64,000 nt of DNA from NCBI RefSeq assembly GCF_001440395.1, contig NZ_LLXZ01000194.1, positions 1-64,000 of the forward strand. The letters run 5' to 3'. Made by a program: the position numbers and the translations under genes. Below the pieces are notes generated by a model. It did no database searches, was not told the origin of the DNA, and saw only the letters and a list, made by a program, of their open reading frames with translations. Numbering within the stretch: the first letter of the stretch is position 1; every line of letters starts with the position of its first letter. Below are positions 8,981 to 20,070 of the stretch, one piece after another. Origin of the DNA: Bradyrhizobium jicamae. Lineage in GTDB: Bacteria > Pseudomonadota > Alphaproteobacteria > Rhizobiales > Xanthobacteraceae.

Positions 8981-9868
8981 CTACCTCTCCCTCGGATCCA
9001 GCGCGTCGCGCAGCCCGTCGCCGACCAGGTTGAACGACAGCACGACAAGGAAAATCGCCAGTCCCGGCCAGATCGCCATCCATGGCGCATTGGTGAGGAA
9101 GCGCTGCGCGGCGTTGAGCATGCTGCCCCAGGAGGGGGCGGGCGGCTGCTGGCCGAGGCCGAGGAAGGATAGCGCGGCCTCCGCGATGATGGCGGCGGCG
9201 ATCGACAGCGTCGCCTGCACCAGCAGCGCCGGCATGATGTTCGGCAGGATGTGAAACAGAGCGATGCGCCAGCGCGGGTTGCCCATCGCGCGCGCGGCCT
9301 CGACATAATCCTCGACCTTGACGCTCATCACCTGGCCGCGGGTCAGCCGCACGAAGATCGGCGTCGCCGATATGCCGATCGCGATCATGGCGTTGCCGAG
9401 GCTGGGACCCAGGAACGCGGCCAGTGCAATCGCGAGGATCAGGAACGGGCAGGCCAGCATCGCATCCGTGATGCGGCTGATCAGGGCGTCGATGAAGCCG
9501 CCGCGATAGCCCGACAACAGGCCGAGCGGTACGCCGATCGACAACGCGATGCCGACCGAGATCGCGCCGGCCAGCAGCGACGCCCGCGCGCCGTAGATCA
9601 CTCGCGCAAGAATGTCGCGGCCGAGCTCGTCGGTCCCGAACCAGTGCAGTGCGGAAGGCGGTTTGCGCACCAGCGACCAGCTCGTCGCGATCGGTTCGTA
9701 AGGCGAGATCAGCGGCGCAAACAGCGCGAGCAATACGAAAGCGCCGATCACGACGAGGCCCGCTACCGCGCCCTTGCGCTTGAACAGCCGGCGCAGCGCG
9801 CGTCGCGCCGGGCTCTCGAGTTCATCGGAAGCGGCAATTGGCAGTGCATTGAGCGTCGCGTCGGCCAT
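8981..9868 (-). CDS. Dipeptide/oligopeptide ABC permease, DppC type (set 1)
   Basis: A 295-residue inner-membrane permease. A cytoplasmic N-terminal extension is followed by TM1 (GAVAGLVVIGAFVLLALFAPL), the DppC/OppC motif HWFGTDELGRDILARVIYGA and the EAA loop VEAARAMGNPRWRI that contacts the ATPases. It is the last gene of the long minus-strand run and starts 3 bp after the DppB-type gene. It should pair with the DppB protein at 9872, the binding protein at 10838 and the two ATPases at 12362 and 13471. Confidence 0.93.
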   Translation of the reverse strand: MADATLNALPIAASDELESPARRALRRLFKRKGAVAGLVVIGAFVLLALFAPLISPYEPIATSWSLVRKPPSALHWFGTDELGRDILARVIYGARASLLAGAISVGIALSIGVPLGLLSGYRGGFIDALISRITDAMLACPFLILAIALAAFLGPSLGNAMIAIGISATPIFVRLTRGQVMSVKVEDYVEAARAMGNPRWRIALFHILPNIMPALLVQATLSIAAAIIAEAALSFLGLGQQPPAPSWGSMLNAAQRFLTNAPWMAIWPGLAIFLVVLSFNLVGDGLRDALDPRER

Positions 9869-9871
9869 GGC

Positions 9872-10813
9872 CTAGGCCCTCAGCCGCGGATTGACGAGCA
9901 CATAGGCGATATCTGCAATGAGATTGAGCGTGATGTAAATCGTCGCCGTCGTCAGCACCACGCCTTGCACGACGGCATAATCGCGGTTGAACACGGCGTC
10001 GACGATCAGCTTGCCGAAGCCGGGAATCGAAAAAATCTGCTCGGTCAGCACTGCGCCTGACAGCAGCGTGCCGAGTTCGAGCGCGCCGAGCGTGATCACC
10101 GGCGTCAGCGCGTTGCGCATGGCGTGCTTGAGAATGACCGAGCGTTCCAGAAGGCCCTTGGCGCGGGCGGTGCGGACGTAGTCGCTTTCGAGCACCTGCA
10201 GCATGGCGCTGCGGGTATGGCGCATCAGGATCGCGGCGATCGCGTTGCCCAGCACGAATGCCGGCATGATGGTGGAGGCGATGCTGGCGCGCCAGTTCTC
10301 GGTCAGCGGCACATAGCCCGACGCCGGCAGCCAGCCGAGCTGGATCGAGAACAGAAAGATCAACATGATGCCGAGCCAGAAATTCGGCGTCGAGATCCCC
10401 CACAGCGCGAAGAAGTTGGCGCCATAGTCCCAGGCCGTGCCTTTCTTCACCGCCGAGACGATGCCGGCGGGAATGCCGATCAGGAAGGCAATGACGATCG
10501 CCATCGACGCCAGCTGCATCGTCACCGGTAGTTTTTGCGCGATCAGTTCGCGCACCGGCACCTTGTTGCGCAGCGACTCGCCGAAATCGCCTGACAGCAC
10601 GCCCTTGACCCAGTAGACATATTGTACCGGCACCGGCTGATCGAGCCGATACTGCGCGCGGATCTGCGCGATGACATCGGGGTCGCGTTCCTCGCCCGCC
10701 ATGACCAGCGCCGGATCGCCCGGCAGCAATTGCTGCAGCGAGAAGATCAGGACCGATACGAAGAACAGCGTCGGGATGAGCTGGACGAGACGCCGCGCGA
10801 GGAAGTTCAGCAT
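9872..10813 (-). CDS. Dipeptide/oligopeptide ABC permease, DppB type (set 1)
   Basis: A 313-residue permease with the DppB start pattern (RRLVQLIPTLFFVSVLIFSL, LPGDPA), six predicted membrane helices and the EAA loop YVRTARAKGLLE. It ends in the typical DppB tail IAYVLVNPRLRA. It lies 24 bp downstream of the binding-protein gene and 3 bp upstream of the DppC partner. It forms half of the membrane channel for a family 5 binding protein. The transported peptide or solute is unknown. Confidence 0.93.
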   Translation of the reverse strand: MLNFLARRLVQLIPTLFFVSVLIFSLQQLLPGDPALVMAGEERDPDVIAQIRAQYRLDQPVPVQYVYWVKGVLSGDFGESLRNKVPVRELIAQKLPVTMQLASMAIVIAFLIGIPAGIVSAVKKGTAWDYGANFFALWGISTPNFWLGIMLIFLFSIQLGWLPASGYVPLTENWRASIASTIMPAFVLGNAIAAILMRHTRSAMLQVLESDYVRTARAKGLLERSVILKHAMRNALTPVITLGALELGTLLSGAVLTEQIFSIPGFGKLIVDAVFNRDYAVVQGVVLTTATIYITLNLIADIAYVLVNPRLRA

Positions 10814-10837
10814 GGCGCTACCCGTGTCGTCCTTCGC

Positions 10838-12349
10838 TCACTTCAACTTCAACCCGACCACGCGCACCAGCCCGTCCGGCATCTGCTTGTAGCCTTCGAG
10901 CTTGGTCGTATGCGCGATCAGGATGCGGCGGTGATAGATGTAGAGCAGCGGCTTCTCGTCGAGCACGATCTTGGCCAGCTTCTCATAGATCGCCTTGCGC
11001 TGCGCTTGATCGGTGACCAGGCGGCCTTCATCGAGCGCCTTGTCGGCGTCCTTGTTGGACCAGGCACTGTAGTTCTGCGGCGCGTCGGTCTTCTGGAAGA
11101 TGTAGGAATTGCCGTCCGGATCGATCCGGCCGCTCCAGGCCAGCAGATAGGCCTGGTATTCGCCGGCCTCGGCCTGCTTCAGCGACGTCGCGAACTCGGT
11201 GACCCGGAGCTTCATGTCGAAGCCGGTCTCCGCCGCCATCGACTGGATCACCTGCGCGGCCGCTTCGGTTTCGGCGCCCTTCGACACCATGAAGTCGACG
11301 CTGACCGGCGTCGTGACGCCAGCCTCCTTCAACAGCGCCTTGGCCTTGGCGACGTCGCGCTTCGGCACCGGAAAGGCCTTTTGATAATAGGGATGATCCG
11401 GATTGACCCACTGGTTGCCGGGCTTGAACTCACCGTTGGACACCACCTCGCTGATCGCATCGCGGTCGAGCGAGAGGTCGAGCGCCTGGCGCACCTTGGC
11501 GGACTGGCTGAGCGGTCCCTTGGCCTTGTCCTTGCCGACGTTCAGCGTCACGCCCTGATAGCCGAGCTCGATGGCGCTCGACAGTTTGAGTTTTGCGTCA
11601 CCCTTGACTTCCTTGATGTCGGTCGCAAGCAGACGCTCGATCAAATCGAGGCCGCCGGATTTCAGATTGGCAAGACGAACCGTCGCGTCCACCAACGGCA
11701 GATAGACGATGCGGTCGATATGGATGTTATCCTTGTTCCAGTAATCGGCGAACTTCTCGAACACCATGCGGTCCTGCTGCACGCGTTCGACGAATTTGTA
11801 GGGACCGGCGCAAACCGGGCGCAGGCCGAACTTGTCGCCGGCCTCTTTCGCTGCCTTGGGAGAAACCATCATCCCGGCACGATCGGTGAGCTGCGCGACC
11901 AGCGGCGAGTAGGGCGCCTTCAATGCCAGCTTGATGGTGAGGGGATCGACCACGTCGATGCGTTCGACCGCTGCCAGCTCCGGCTTCCGGAACGAGCCCG
12001 GGAATGTCAAATGGCGCTCCAGCGAAAACTTGGCGGCTTCCGCGTTGAATTCCTCGCCATCGTGAAACTTGACGCCGGGCCGCAGTTTGATGGTGACTTC
12101 CTTGCCGTCGGCCGAGGTCTCATGGCTCAACGCAAGCTGCGGCACGATGTTGAGCTTGTCATCAATGTCGAACAGCTTGTCGCAGAACGAGGCGAATACG
12201 ATCCGGCCCACATAAGTGCGGGCCATGGTCGGGTCGAGAATATCAGGGTCCTCGGCAAGCCCGATCCGCAGCGTCGTCTGGGCCTGAACATTTGCCGGAA
12301 GCGACAGCAGCAGCGCCGCCGCGGTAACTGCGTAACGAATGATTTTCAT
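10838..12349 (-). CDS. ABC substrate-binding protein, family 5 (set 1)
   Basis: A 503-residue periplasmic binding protein with a Sec signal peptide (YAVTAAALLLSLPANVQA). Family 5 features follow: RIGLAEDPDILDP, ATIKLRPGVKFHDGEEFNAE-like core (KLRPGVKFHDG) and FMVSKGAE. It captures a peptide or similar ligand and delivers it to the DppBC pair immediately downstream. The gene is 12 bp after the ATPase gene at 12362. In set 1 the ATPase genes precede the binding protein, whereas in set 2 they follow the permeases; this suggests the sets were joined rather than duplicated in place. Confidence 0.92.
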   Translation of the reverse strand: MKIIRYAVTAAALLLSLPANVQAQTTLRIGLAEDPDILDPTMARTYVGRIVFASFCDKLFDIDDKLNIVPQLALSHETSADGKEVTIKLRPGVKFHDGEEFNAEAAKFSLERHLTFPGSFRKPELAAVERIDVVDPLTIKLALKAPYSPLVAQLTDRAGMMVSPKAAKEAGDKFGLRPVCAGPYKFVERVQQDRMVFEKFADYWNKDNIHIDRIVYLPLVDATVRLANLKSGGLDLIERLLATDIKEVKGDAKLKLSSAIELGYQGVTLNVGKDKAKGPLSQSAKVRQALDLSLDRDAISEVVSNGEFKPGNQWVNPDHPYYQKAFPVPKRDVAKAKALLKEAGVTTPVSVDFMVSKGAETEAAAQVIQSMAAETGFDMKLRVTEFATSLKQAEAGEYQAYLLAWSGRIDPDGNSYIFQKTDAPQNYSAWSNKDADKALDEGRLVTDQAQRKAIYEKLAKIVLDEKPLLYIYHRRILIAHTTKLEGYKQMPDGLVRVVGLKLK

Positions 12350-12361
12350 GCTGCCATCCCC

Positions 12362-13470
12362 TTATCCACGATCAATTGGCCGTGTCCTTGATAGATCAAC
12401 CCCGGCGCGGCCTGCGCCTTCCGTGCCGCCGCTGAAGGCGGCGACCAATTTTTCCAGCACCGGCGAAAAGTCGCCATCGGCCGGAACGATGGATTCGGAT
12501 GCCGGCAGCTCGGCTGTGCGGTGACATGCCGTGGCGTGTCCCGTGCCGTCCGCGAGCAGCGGCGGAACTTCGGTCCGGCAGCGCGCGATGACGTAGGGGC
12601 AGCGGGTATGGAAGCGGCAGCCGGAAGGCGGATGAAGCGCGCTCGGCATCTCGCCCTCCAGCACGATGCGGCTGCGCTTGGCCTGCGGCTTGGGTACGGG
12701 GATCGCCGACAGCAACGCACGGCTATAAGGGTGCCGGGGCGCGGCAAACAGCGCATCGGCCTGCGCAGTCTCGACGATGCCACCGAGATTCATCACGGCG
12801 ACGCGGTCGGCGATGTGCTTTACGACCGCAAGATCGTGGGAGACGAAGATATAGGCGAGGCCGAGCCGGTCCTGCAGGTCGCGCAACAGATTGAGGATCT
12901 GCGAGCGGATCGAAACGTCGAGCGCCGACACCGGTTCGTCGCAGATGATCAATTTCGGCTCCACGGCAAGCGCCCGCGCAATCGCGATGCGTTGGCGCTG
13001 GCCGCCGGAAAACTCATGCGGATAGCGGCGGGCAAAGCGCGGCTCCAGCCCGACCAGCCGCAGCAACTCGCCAACGCGCTCGCGCCGCCGCTTGGCCGGC
13101 ACCAGATCGTGCAACGCCAGCGGCTCGCTCAGGATCTGACTGACGGTCATACGCGGGTTGAGCGATGCATAAGGATCTTGAAAGATAATCTGCGCATCGC
13201 GGCGGAAGGCACGCAATTCATTGGCGTTTAGTGCGCCGAGGTCGCGGCCTTCAAAGCGAACAGTGCCCGCATCCGGCTCGATCAGCCGCAGCACCAGCCG
13301 GCTCACGGTGGATTTGCCACAGCCGGATTCGCCGACCAGCGCCAGCGTCTTGCCGGCCTCGACGGTGAAGCTGACGCCGTCGACCGCCTTCACATGGGCG
13401 GTGGGCCGGCCGAACACAGAGCGCGCGGCGACGAAATGTTTCACCAGGCCTTCGACTTCGAGGAGGGACG

Positions 13471-13474
<4 letters not shown>
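12362..13474 (-). CDS. Oligopeptide ABC ATPase, DppF/OppF type (set 1)
   Basis: A 370-residue cytoplasmic ATPase with Walker [10 protein letters not shown] at 48-56, Q-loop [10 protein letters not shown], signature [15 protein letters not shown] and Walker [13 protein letters not shown]. The oligopeptide-transporter C-terminal domain carries the cysteine cluster [15 protein letters not shown] poorly conserved tail of about 50 residues ends the protein. It overlaps the upstream ATPase by 4 nt (13471-13474), indicating translational coupling. Confidence 0.93.
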
Positions 13475-14456
<982 letters not shown>

Positions 14457-14460
<4 letters not shown>

Positions 14461-15167
14461 GCCTTGCCCGTCGTCGCGGCTTGAACGCTGGCGTCAATGA
14501 CCGCGCGGTCGGTGATCCCCGCCGGGTTCTTCCGCGTCGGCAGGAAGGGGCGAAAGTGCACCCAACGCTCGCGGCTCACTTGTTCCAGGCGTTCGAGTTC
14601 GGCCAGCGGATCGGTGTGGTCGTCGACGCGCAGGTCGAGATCGGACCATTCCTCCTCGCTATGGATCAATAGTGCCGCCGATTGCTTGCCGCGCTTGTCG
14701 CCGCCGGCGGCTTCGCCCGCCTTCATCGCGGCGATCAGCCGTTGCGCAAAGGGAAGGGTGGCGTTGGCGGCGTAGGCTTTCGCGGTGTCGTCGAGCACGG
14801 CGGCGCCGGCCAGCATGTTGCCGGCGAGGGAAAAGCCGTCGCCCTGGATATGTCCGCACCAGTCGATGCATTCGCGGCCGGTATGCGTGGCGATGCGGCC
14901 CTTGATATCCATGACGTGGAGCTGGCGGGCCTCGCGGCCGTCATCAATGGCAATCAGCGTATCGATCACCTCGCGCGGACTGCGCCCTTCGTGCAGCAGC
15001 TTGACGCCGTCGATACCGTAATAGGGATTGACCAGCGCTTGCGTTGCGATGCCGCCGATGCCGGGGGCGATATGCGGCACGCGCGCGCCGACCGCGAAAA
15101 ACCGGGTCGCTACCGCAATGCCAATCTGGCCGGTAAGGGGATCACGGGCGATGATCGACCAGGTCAT
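14457..15167 (-). CDS. DUF1028 family protein (Ntn-hydrolase-like)
   Basis: A 236-residue protein beginning TWSIIARDPLTGQIGIAVATR after the Met, the DUF1028 signature, then HTGRECIDWCGHIQGDGFSLAGNML. DUF1028 proteins are often encoded with gamma-glutamyltransferases and peptide transporters; their biochemistry is little known. The open frame extends 130 codons upstream into the next gene, but ATG 15167 has GAGGGGAC at good spacing and matches the family start. It sits between the GGT-like gene (20 bp upstream) and the set 1 ATPases (4-nt overlap), so a role in processing the imported peptide is likely but inferred. Confidence 0.88.
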
Positions 15168-15187
15168 CTTGTCTTGTCCCCTCTGAA

Positions 15188-16993
15188 TTACCTTCCCGCC
15201 GCGTAGCCCTGCATGCCCCTCGGATTGGCGGCGGCGCGGCGGCGGCGGCCGACCCTTGAGGCTGCAGTGAGGCGGCCTTCCGACCATTCGGGACCGATCT
15301 CGACGACATGGCCGCGACCCTTCAGCGTATCGACCGTCGCCTTCGGCACGCGGCTTTCGAGCACGAGCACGCCGGGGCGTGCAGTGCGCGGCCAGAACGA
15401 GATCGGGAAATGTTCGGAGTGCCAGGCCGGCGCGTCGATCGCTTCTTGCAGGTTCAGCTTGGCGTGGACATGGCGCAGGAAGAATTGCGTGGTCCATTGG
15501 TCCTGCTGGTCGCCGCCGGGCGATCCCCAGGCCATGTAGGGCTCGCCGTCGCGATAGCACATCGTCGGCGAAAGCGTGGTGCGCGGGCGCTTGCCGGGCG
15601 CCAGTGCTGCCGGATGATCTTCCTCCAGCCAGAACATCTGCGCGCGGCTGCCGAGGCAGAAGCCGAGTTCCGGAATGACCGGCGAGGATTGCAGCCAGCC
15701 GCCGGACGGCGTTGCCGAGACCATGTTGCCGGCCTGGTCGATGATGTCGAAATGCACGGTGTCGCCGCGCACCTCGCCGAAGCGGCCGACGGTCGGCTCG
15801 CCCGCGCCCATGGCGCCGACCGCCTCGCGGTGGCCCTCGGCGCGACGCAGCTTGACCACCGAACCAAAACCTTCCACCGAACCCGGGATGAAATCCAGCG
15901 AGGCCGCGTCCCTCGAGATCAGTTTGCGGCGCTCATCATTGTAGGCGTCCGACAGCAACGTCGTGATCGGGATATCCGTGAACTTGGGATCGCCATAAAA
16001 CTTCTCGCGGTCCGCAAAGGCGAGTTTGGCGCATTCGATCTGCAGATGGATGAACTCCGGACCGGCCGGATCGAGCCCGTCGAGTTCAAAGCCTTTCAGC
16101 AACGCGAGCTGCTGCAGCATCACCGGGCCCTGGCTCCACACCCCGGGTTTGCAGACGGTATAGCGGCCATAGTCATAAGTAAGCGGCGCCTCGACGGTCG
16201 GCTGCCAGCGCGCCATGTCGTCGGCGGAGAGCACACCGCGATGTGGTGAGCCGGAGACGTCCATCACGTCCTGTGTGCGGCAGAATTTATCGATCGCCTC
16301 CGCGACAAAACCCTGCGACCAGGATTGTCGCGCGCGCTCGATCTGCGCGACGCGGTCGCCGCCTGCGCTCTCGGCCTCTTTCAAAATACGGGCGTAGGTT
16401 TCCGAGAGTTTCGTGTTGGTGAACAGCGTGCCCGGCCGGGGCACTTCATTGTTCGGCAAATAGACAGCCGCTGACGTCGTCCAGTGCTGCCGGAATAGTT
16501 TCTCGACCACCTGGATCGTTGCGGAGGCGCGCTCGACCAGCGGGTAGCCGTTGCCGGCATAGGCGATTGCGGGCTCCAGCACGTCACGCAGCCGCATCGT
16601 GCCGTAATCGCGCAAGAGCAGCATCCAGGATTCGAACGTGCCGGGGACGCAGGCCGCTAGAAGTCCGGTGCCGGGCACCATCTCCAGCCCTTCGCTCTTG
16701 TAATGTGCGATGGTGGCTTTCGCCGGTGCAGGGCCTTGGCCGCAGATCACCTCGGTGCGGCCGCGCTTGACGTCATGCACGATGATCGGCACGTCGCCGC
16801 CGGGGCCGTTCAGATGCGGCTCCACCACCTGCAGCGTGAACGCGGTGGCAACACCGGCATCGAATGCGTTGCCGCCCTTTTCCAGAATGCCCATGCCGAC
16901 CGCGGTCGCGATCCAGTGCGTCGAGGTGACGACGCCAAAGGTGCCTTCGATTTCCGGCCTTGTGGTGAAGGGATCGGGATTGATGTTGCTCAT
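15188..16993 (-). CDS. ggt: Gamma-glutamyltransferase-like Ntn hydrolase
   Basis: A 601-residue protein of the gamma-glutamyltranspeptidase family (EC 2.3.2.2 / 3.4.19.13 type). The large-subunit part has GGNAFDAGVATAFTLQVVEP and LNGPGGD. The predicted self-cleavage point is GD-T(412)-VHFDIIDQAGN, with Thr412 as the new N-terminal nucleophile of the small subunit, followed by the GGT-type serine pair region VSATPSGG. I see no signal peptide, so it may be cytoplasmic, unlike classic periplasmic GGT. It lies between the two transporter sets. Start ATG 16993 was chosen because upstream codons cross an operator-like palindrome. It may act on gamma-glutamyl or other amides. Confidence 0.9.
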   Translation of the reverse strand: MSNINPDPFTTRPEIEGTFGVVTSTHWIATAVGMGILEKGGNAFDAGVATAFTLQVVEPHLNGPGGDVPIIVHDVKRGRTEVICGQGPAPAKATIAHYKSEGLEMVPGTGLLAACVPGTFESWMLLLRDYGTMRLRDVLEPAIAYAGNGYPLVERASATIQVVEKLFRQHWTTSAAVYLPNNEVPRPGTLFTNTKLSETYARILKEAESAGGDRVAQIERARQSWSQGFVAEAIDKFCRTQDVMDVSGSPHRGVLSADDMARWQPTVEAPLTYDYGRYTVCKPGVWSQGPVMLQQLALLKGFELDGLDPAGPEFIHLQIECAKLAFADREKFYGDPKFTDIPITTLLSDAYNDERRKLISRDAASLDFIPGSVEGFGSVVKLRRAEGHREAVGAMGAGEPTVGRFGEVRGDTVHFDIIDQAGNMVSATPSGGWLQSSPVIPELGFCLGSRAQMFWLEEDHPAALAPGKRPRTTLSPTMCYRDGEPYMAWGSPGGDQQDQWTTQFFLRHVHAKLNLQEAIDAPAWHSEHFPISFWPRTARPGVLVLESRVPKATVDTLKGRGHVVEIGPEWSEGRLTAASRVGRRRRAAANPRGMQGYAAGR

Positions 16994-17053
16994 GGGAGTC
17001 CAATGCCGTGCTGGTATCGCGATGCCGGTGCACTTGACCACAGGCGAGGCCGA

Positions 17054-17070
17054 ATGCCAACCGTTGGCAT
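17054..17070. promoter_or_regulatory. Perfect 7-3-7 palindrome upstream of the GGT-like gene
   Basis: ATGCCAA-CCG-TTGGCAT lies in the 103-bp gap between the DppF-type gene (set 2) and the GGT-like gene, 61 bp before the GGT ATG. It could be an internal operator that separates control of the second half of the operon. The binding protein is unknown. Confidence 0.45.
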
Positions 17071-17096
17071 GCCACGCATTGCACCCATCCCTGTGA

Positions 17097-18095
17097 TCAT
17101 ACCGCGGCGGCAGTCTCAACCGGATGGTTGACGGCGTGGCAGGCGACGCCGTTGATCAGGGCGGGGGCTTCCTTCCGGCACAGATCGAACGCCAGCGGGC
17201 AGCGCGGGTTGAAGGCGCAGCCGGGCGGCGGGTCGATCGGGTTGGGGATTTCGCCCTTCACCGGAATCCGCTGGCGGCCGGACATCGCGAGATCAGGGAC
17301 GGCGCCGAGCAGCATCTTGGTGTAGGGCATCCGCGGATTGGCGAACAATTCGCGCCCCTCGGCGATCTCGACAATACGCCCGAGATACATCACGCCGATG
17401 CGCGTCGCCATGTGCCGGACCACGGCGAGGTTATGGCTGATGAGGAGATAGGTCAGGCCGAACTTGTCCTGCAGGTCGCGCATCAGATTGAGGATCTGCG
17501 CCTGCACGGATACGTCGAGCGCCGAGGTCGGCTCGTCGCAGACGATGAACTCGGCGTCCGATGCCAGCGCGCGCGCAATCGCGATGCGCTGGCGCTGGCC
17601 GCCGGAGAATTCATGCGGATACTTCAGCCCGTCGTCCGGATGCAGCCCGACGAGACTCAATAGTTCACCGACGCGCGAGCGGATGTCGCGCTCGCCCTGG
17701 ATCAGGTCGAAGGCGCGGATCGGCTCGGAGACGATGGCATCGACCCGGAAGCGCGGATTGAGGCTCGCATAGGGATCCTGAAAAATCATCTGGATGCGGC
17801 GGCGCAGCCGCTGACGTGCCTGGGCCTGCCTCGGATTCGTCATCGACACGCCGTCGATGACGACTTCGCCCGAGCTCGGCGGCAGCAATCCCACCACCAT
17901 CCGCGCCACGGTGGTCTTGCCCGAACCGGACTCGCCGACGAGCGCGAATGTTTCGCCCTTCCTGATGTCGAAGGTTACGCCATCGACGGCCTTCAGAAAC
18001 TCCAGATGGCCGCCTTCCAGCACGCGGTTGAGCCACGGTTTTGATACGTCGAATACGCGGCGCAGATTTCTCACGTCGACATAGGAGGCCGTCAT
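17097..18095 (-). CDS. Oligopeptide ABC ATPase, DppF/OppF type (set 2)
   Basis: A 332-residue ATPase with Walker A GESGSGKTT at about 54-62, Q-loop [14 protein letters not shown], signature [15 protein letters not shown] and Walker B FIVCDEPTSALD. The peptide-transporter tail has CAFNPRCPLAFDLC. An insertion after residue 17 (KPWLNRVLEGGHLEFLKA) is common in OppF proteins. It overlaps the preceding DppD-type gene by 4 nt. It belongs with the permeases at 19087 and 20071. Confidence 0.93.
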   Translation of the reverse strand: MTASYVDVRNLRRVFDVSKPWLNRVLEGGHLEFLKAVDGVTFDIRKGETFALVGESGSGKTTVARMVVGLLPPSSGEVVIDGVSMTNPRQAQARQRLRRRIQMIFQDPYASLNPRFRVDAIVSEPIRAFDLIQGERDIRSRVGELLSLVGLHPDDGLKYPHEFSGGQRQRIAIARALASDAEFIVCDEPTSALDVSVQAQILNLMRDLQDKFGLTYLLISHNLAVVRHMATRIGVMYLGRIVEIAEGRELFANPRMPYTKMLLGAVPDLAMSGRQRIPVKGEIPNPIDPPPGCAFNPRCPLAFDLCRKEAPALINGVACHAVNHPVETAAAV

Positions 18096-19090
18096 GCCGC
18101 GCTCTCCTTCGCGGTTTCGTTGGGCGCCGGATCATAGAGATGGCAGGCGACCGCATGCGACCCCTGCTTGAGCGGTTCGGGGCGTTCGACGCGGCAGCGG
18201 TCGAACGCAAAGGCGCAACGCGGATTGAACGAGCAGCCCGGCGGGATCGCCGACAGCCGCGGCATCGAGCCTGGAATTTGCACCAGCCGCTTCTCTTCGC
18301 CCGCGAGCGTCGGGATCGCGCCCATCAACCCCTTGGCGTAGGGATGCAGCGGGTTCTGCACGACGTCCTGCACCGGGCCGATTTCGGCGATCCGGCCGGA
18401 ATACATCACCGCGACGCGGTCCGAGGTTTCGGCGATCACGCCCATGTCGTGGGTGACCAGCATGACGGCCGTGCCGTGATCGCGCCCGAGCCGCTTGATC
18501 AGCGAGATGATCTGCGCCTGCACGGAGACATCGAGCGCCGTCGTCGGCTCGTCGGCGATGATCAGTTCCGGCTCGGCGCAGATCGCAAGCGCAATCACGA
18601 CGCGCTGGCGCATGCCGCCGGAGAATTCGTGCGGATAGGCGTCGATGCGCTTTTCCGGTGCGGGAATTCCGACCTCGGCCAAAAGATCGATCGCACGCTT
18701 GCGCGCCGCGGTCTCCGACAAGTTCATGTGGGTTCTGATCGTCTCAACGATCTGGTCGCCGACCCGGTACAGCGGATTGAGGCTGGTCAGCGGATCCTGA
18801 AAGATCATGCCGATCCGCTTGCCCCGGATGCGGCGGATTTCTTCGGTCGGCAGATGGTCGATCCGCGTTCCCGACAGATAGATCTCGCCGCCGGCGATGC
18901 GGCCGGGCGGATCGATCAGCCCGATGACGGCTAGTCCCGTGACCGATTTGCCGGCGCCTGACTCGCCGACCACGCCGAGCACCTCGCCCTTGGCGATGTC
19001 GAAGGACACGCCGTTGATCGCGCGCAGCGTGCTGCGGCGGGTGAGGAATTCCACCTCGAGGTTACGCACGGAGAGGACAGGAGCGGTCAT
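18092..19090 (-). CDS. Oligopeptide ABC ATPase, DppD/OppD type (set 2)
   Basis: A 332-residue ATPase with Walker A GESGAGKS at 42-49, Q-loop [14 protein letters not shown], signature [15 protein letters not shown] and Walker [13 protein letters not shown], ending with [14 protein letters not shown]. The open frame runs far upstream, but the ATG at 19090 begins the conserved domain and overlaps the DppC-type stop by 4 nt. It pairs with the 17097 ATPase. Confidence 0.93.
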   Translation of the reverse strand: MTAPVLSVRNLEVEFLTRRSTLRAINGVSFDIAKGEVLGVVGESGAGKSVTGLAVIGLIDPPGRIAGGEIYLSGTRIDHLPTEEIRRIRGKRIGMIFQDPLTSLNPLYRVGDQIVETIRTHMNLSETAARKRAIDLLAEVGIPAPEKRIDAYPHEFSGGMRQRVVIALAICAEPELIIADEPTTALDVSVQAQIISLIKRLGRDHGTAVMLVTHDMGVIAETSDRVAVMYSGRIAEIGPVQDVVQNPLHPYAKGLMGAIPTLAGEEKRLVQIPGSMPRLSAIPPGCSFNPRCAFAFDRCRVERPEPLKQGSHAVACHLYDPAPNETAKESAA

Positions 19091-20058
19091 CGGAGTTTTG
19101 GATTGAGCGCGTCGCGCAGCCAGTCGCCGAGCAGGTTGATGGAGAGGATCAGCCCCGCCAGCGCTATGCCGGGGAAGGCGACGATCCACCATTCGCCAGC
19201 GAACAAATAGTTGTTGCCGATCCGGATCAGCGTGCCGAGCGAGGGCATGGTGTCGGGCATGCCGGCGCCGAGGAACGACAGCGTCGCTTCGGTAATGATG
19301 GCAAGTGCGAGGTTGATGGTCGCGATCACGAGGATCGGCCCCATCGTATTCGGCAGCACGTGCCGCAGCATGATCTTGGGCGCGGGCAGGCCGATCAGTT
19401 GCGCGGCGGCGACATAATCCTTGCTCTTCTCGACCATGACCGAGCCGCGCACGGTGCGGGCATATTGCACCCAGAAGCTCAGGCCGATCGCGATCACCAG
19501 CACGCCCAGCGTGCTCATGGCGTCCAGCCGGTTGCCGAGCACGGATTTGGCAACGCCGTTGACCAATAGCGCAATCAGGATGGCGGGGAAGGTGAGCTGC
19601 ACGTCGGCGATGCGCATGATCAGCCCGTCGACCGCGCCGCCGACATAGCCCGCGATGAGGCCAAGCGTGATGCCGAGCGTGCCGGCCAGGATGACGCCGA
19701 GCACGCCGACCACGAGCGATATCCGCAAGCCGTAGAGAATGGCCGAAAACACGTCGCGGCCCTGTTCGTCGGTGCCGAGCAGGAACGGGCTCTGGCCTTC
19801 GGCGGTCCACAGCGGCGAGATCCGGGAGTTCATCAGTTGCAGCTGTGCCGGATCGAACGGGTTCTGCACCGACAATTGCGAAGCAAAGATCGCGAGCAGG
19901 AAGAACAGGACGGTGATGGCGGCCGCGACCATCGTCATGCGGGAACGGCGGAACGAATAGAAAATATCGCTGTCGAGCGCACGCTTCAGCCAGCTTGTCC
20001 CGGAACGCGCCGCCGCTGCGTTCGGCTCGACTCGGTGTGGTACGACGGCATCGGACAT
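19087..20058 (-). CDS. Dipeptide/oligopeptide ABC permease, DppC type (set 2)
   Basis: A 323-residue permease. A cytoplasmic N-terminus of about 40 residues is followed by TM1 (MTMVAAAITVLFFLLAIFA), the DppC motif FLLGTDEQGRDVFSAILYGL and the EAA loop YVAAAQLIGLPAPKI. The tail is [12 protein letters not shown]. It starts 12 bp after the DppB-type gene and overlaps the ATPase start by 4 nt. Confidence 0.93.
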   Translation of the reverse strand: MSDAVVPHRVEPNAAAARSGTSWLKRALDSDIFYSFRRSRMTMVAAAITVLFFLLAIFASQLSVQNPFDPAQLQLMNSRISPLWTAEGQSPFLLGTDEQGRDVFSAILYGLRISLVVGVLGVILAGTLGITLGLIAGYVGGAVDGLIMRIADVQLTFPAILIALLVNGVAKSVLGNRLDAMSTLGVLVIAIGLSFWVQYARTVRGSVMVEKSKDYVAAAQLIGLPAPKIMLRHVLPNTMGPILVIATINLALAIITEATLSFLGAGMPDTMPSLGTLIRIGNNYLFAGEWWIVAFPGIALAGLILSINLLGDWLRDALNPKLR

Positions 20059-20070
20059 CTGGTCGCTCGC

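Noticed and set aside
10622-12391. Plus-strand frame of 589 codons opposite the binding protein gene
   Set aside because: Antisense shadow of the family 5 binding protein and permease genes; no recognisable domain or start signal.
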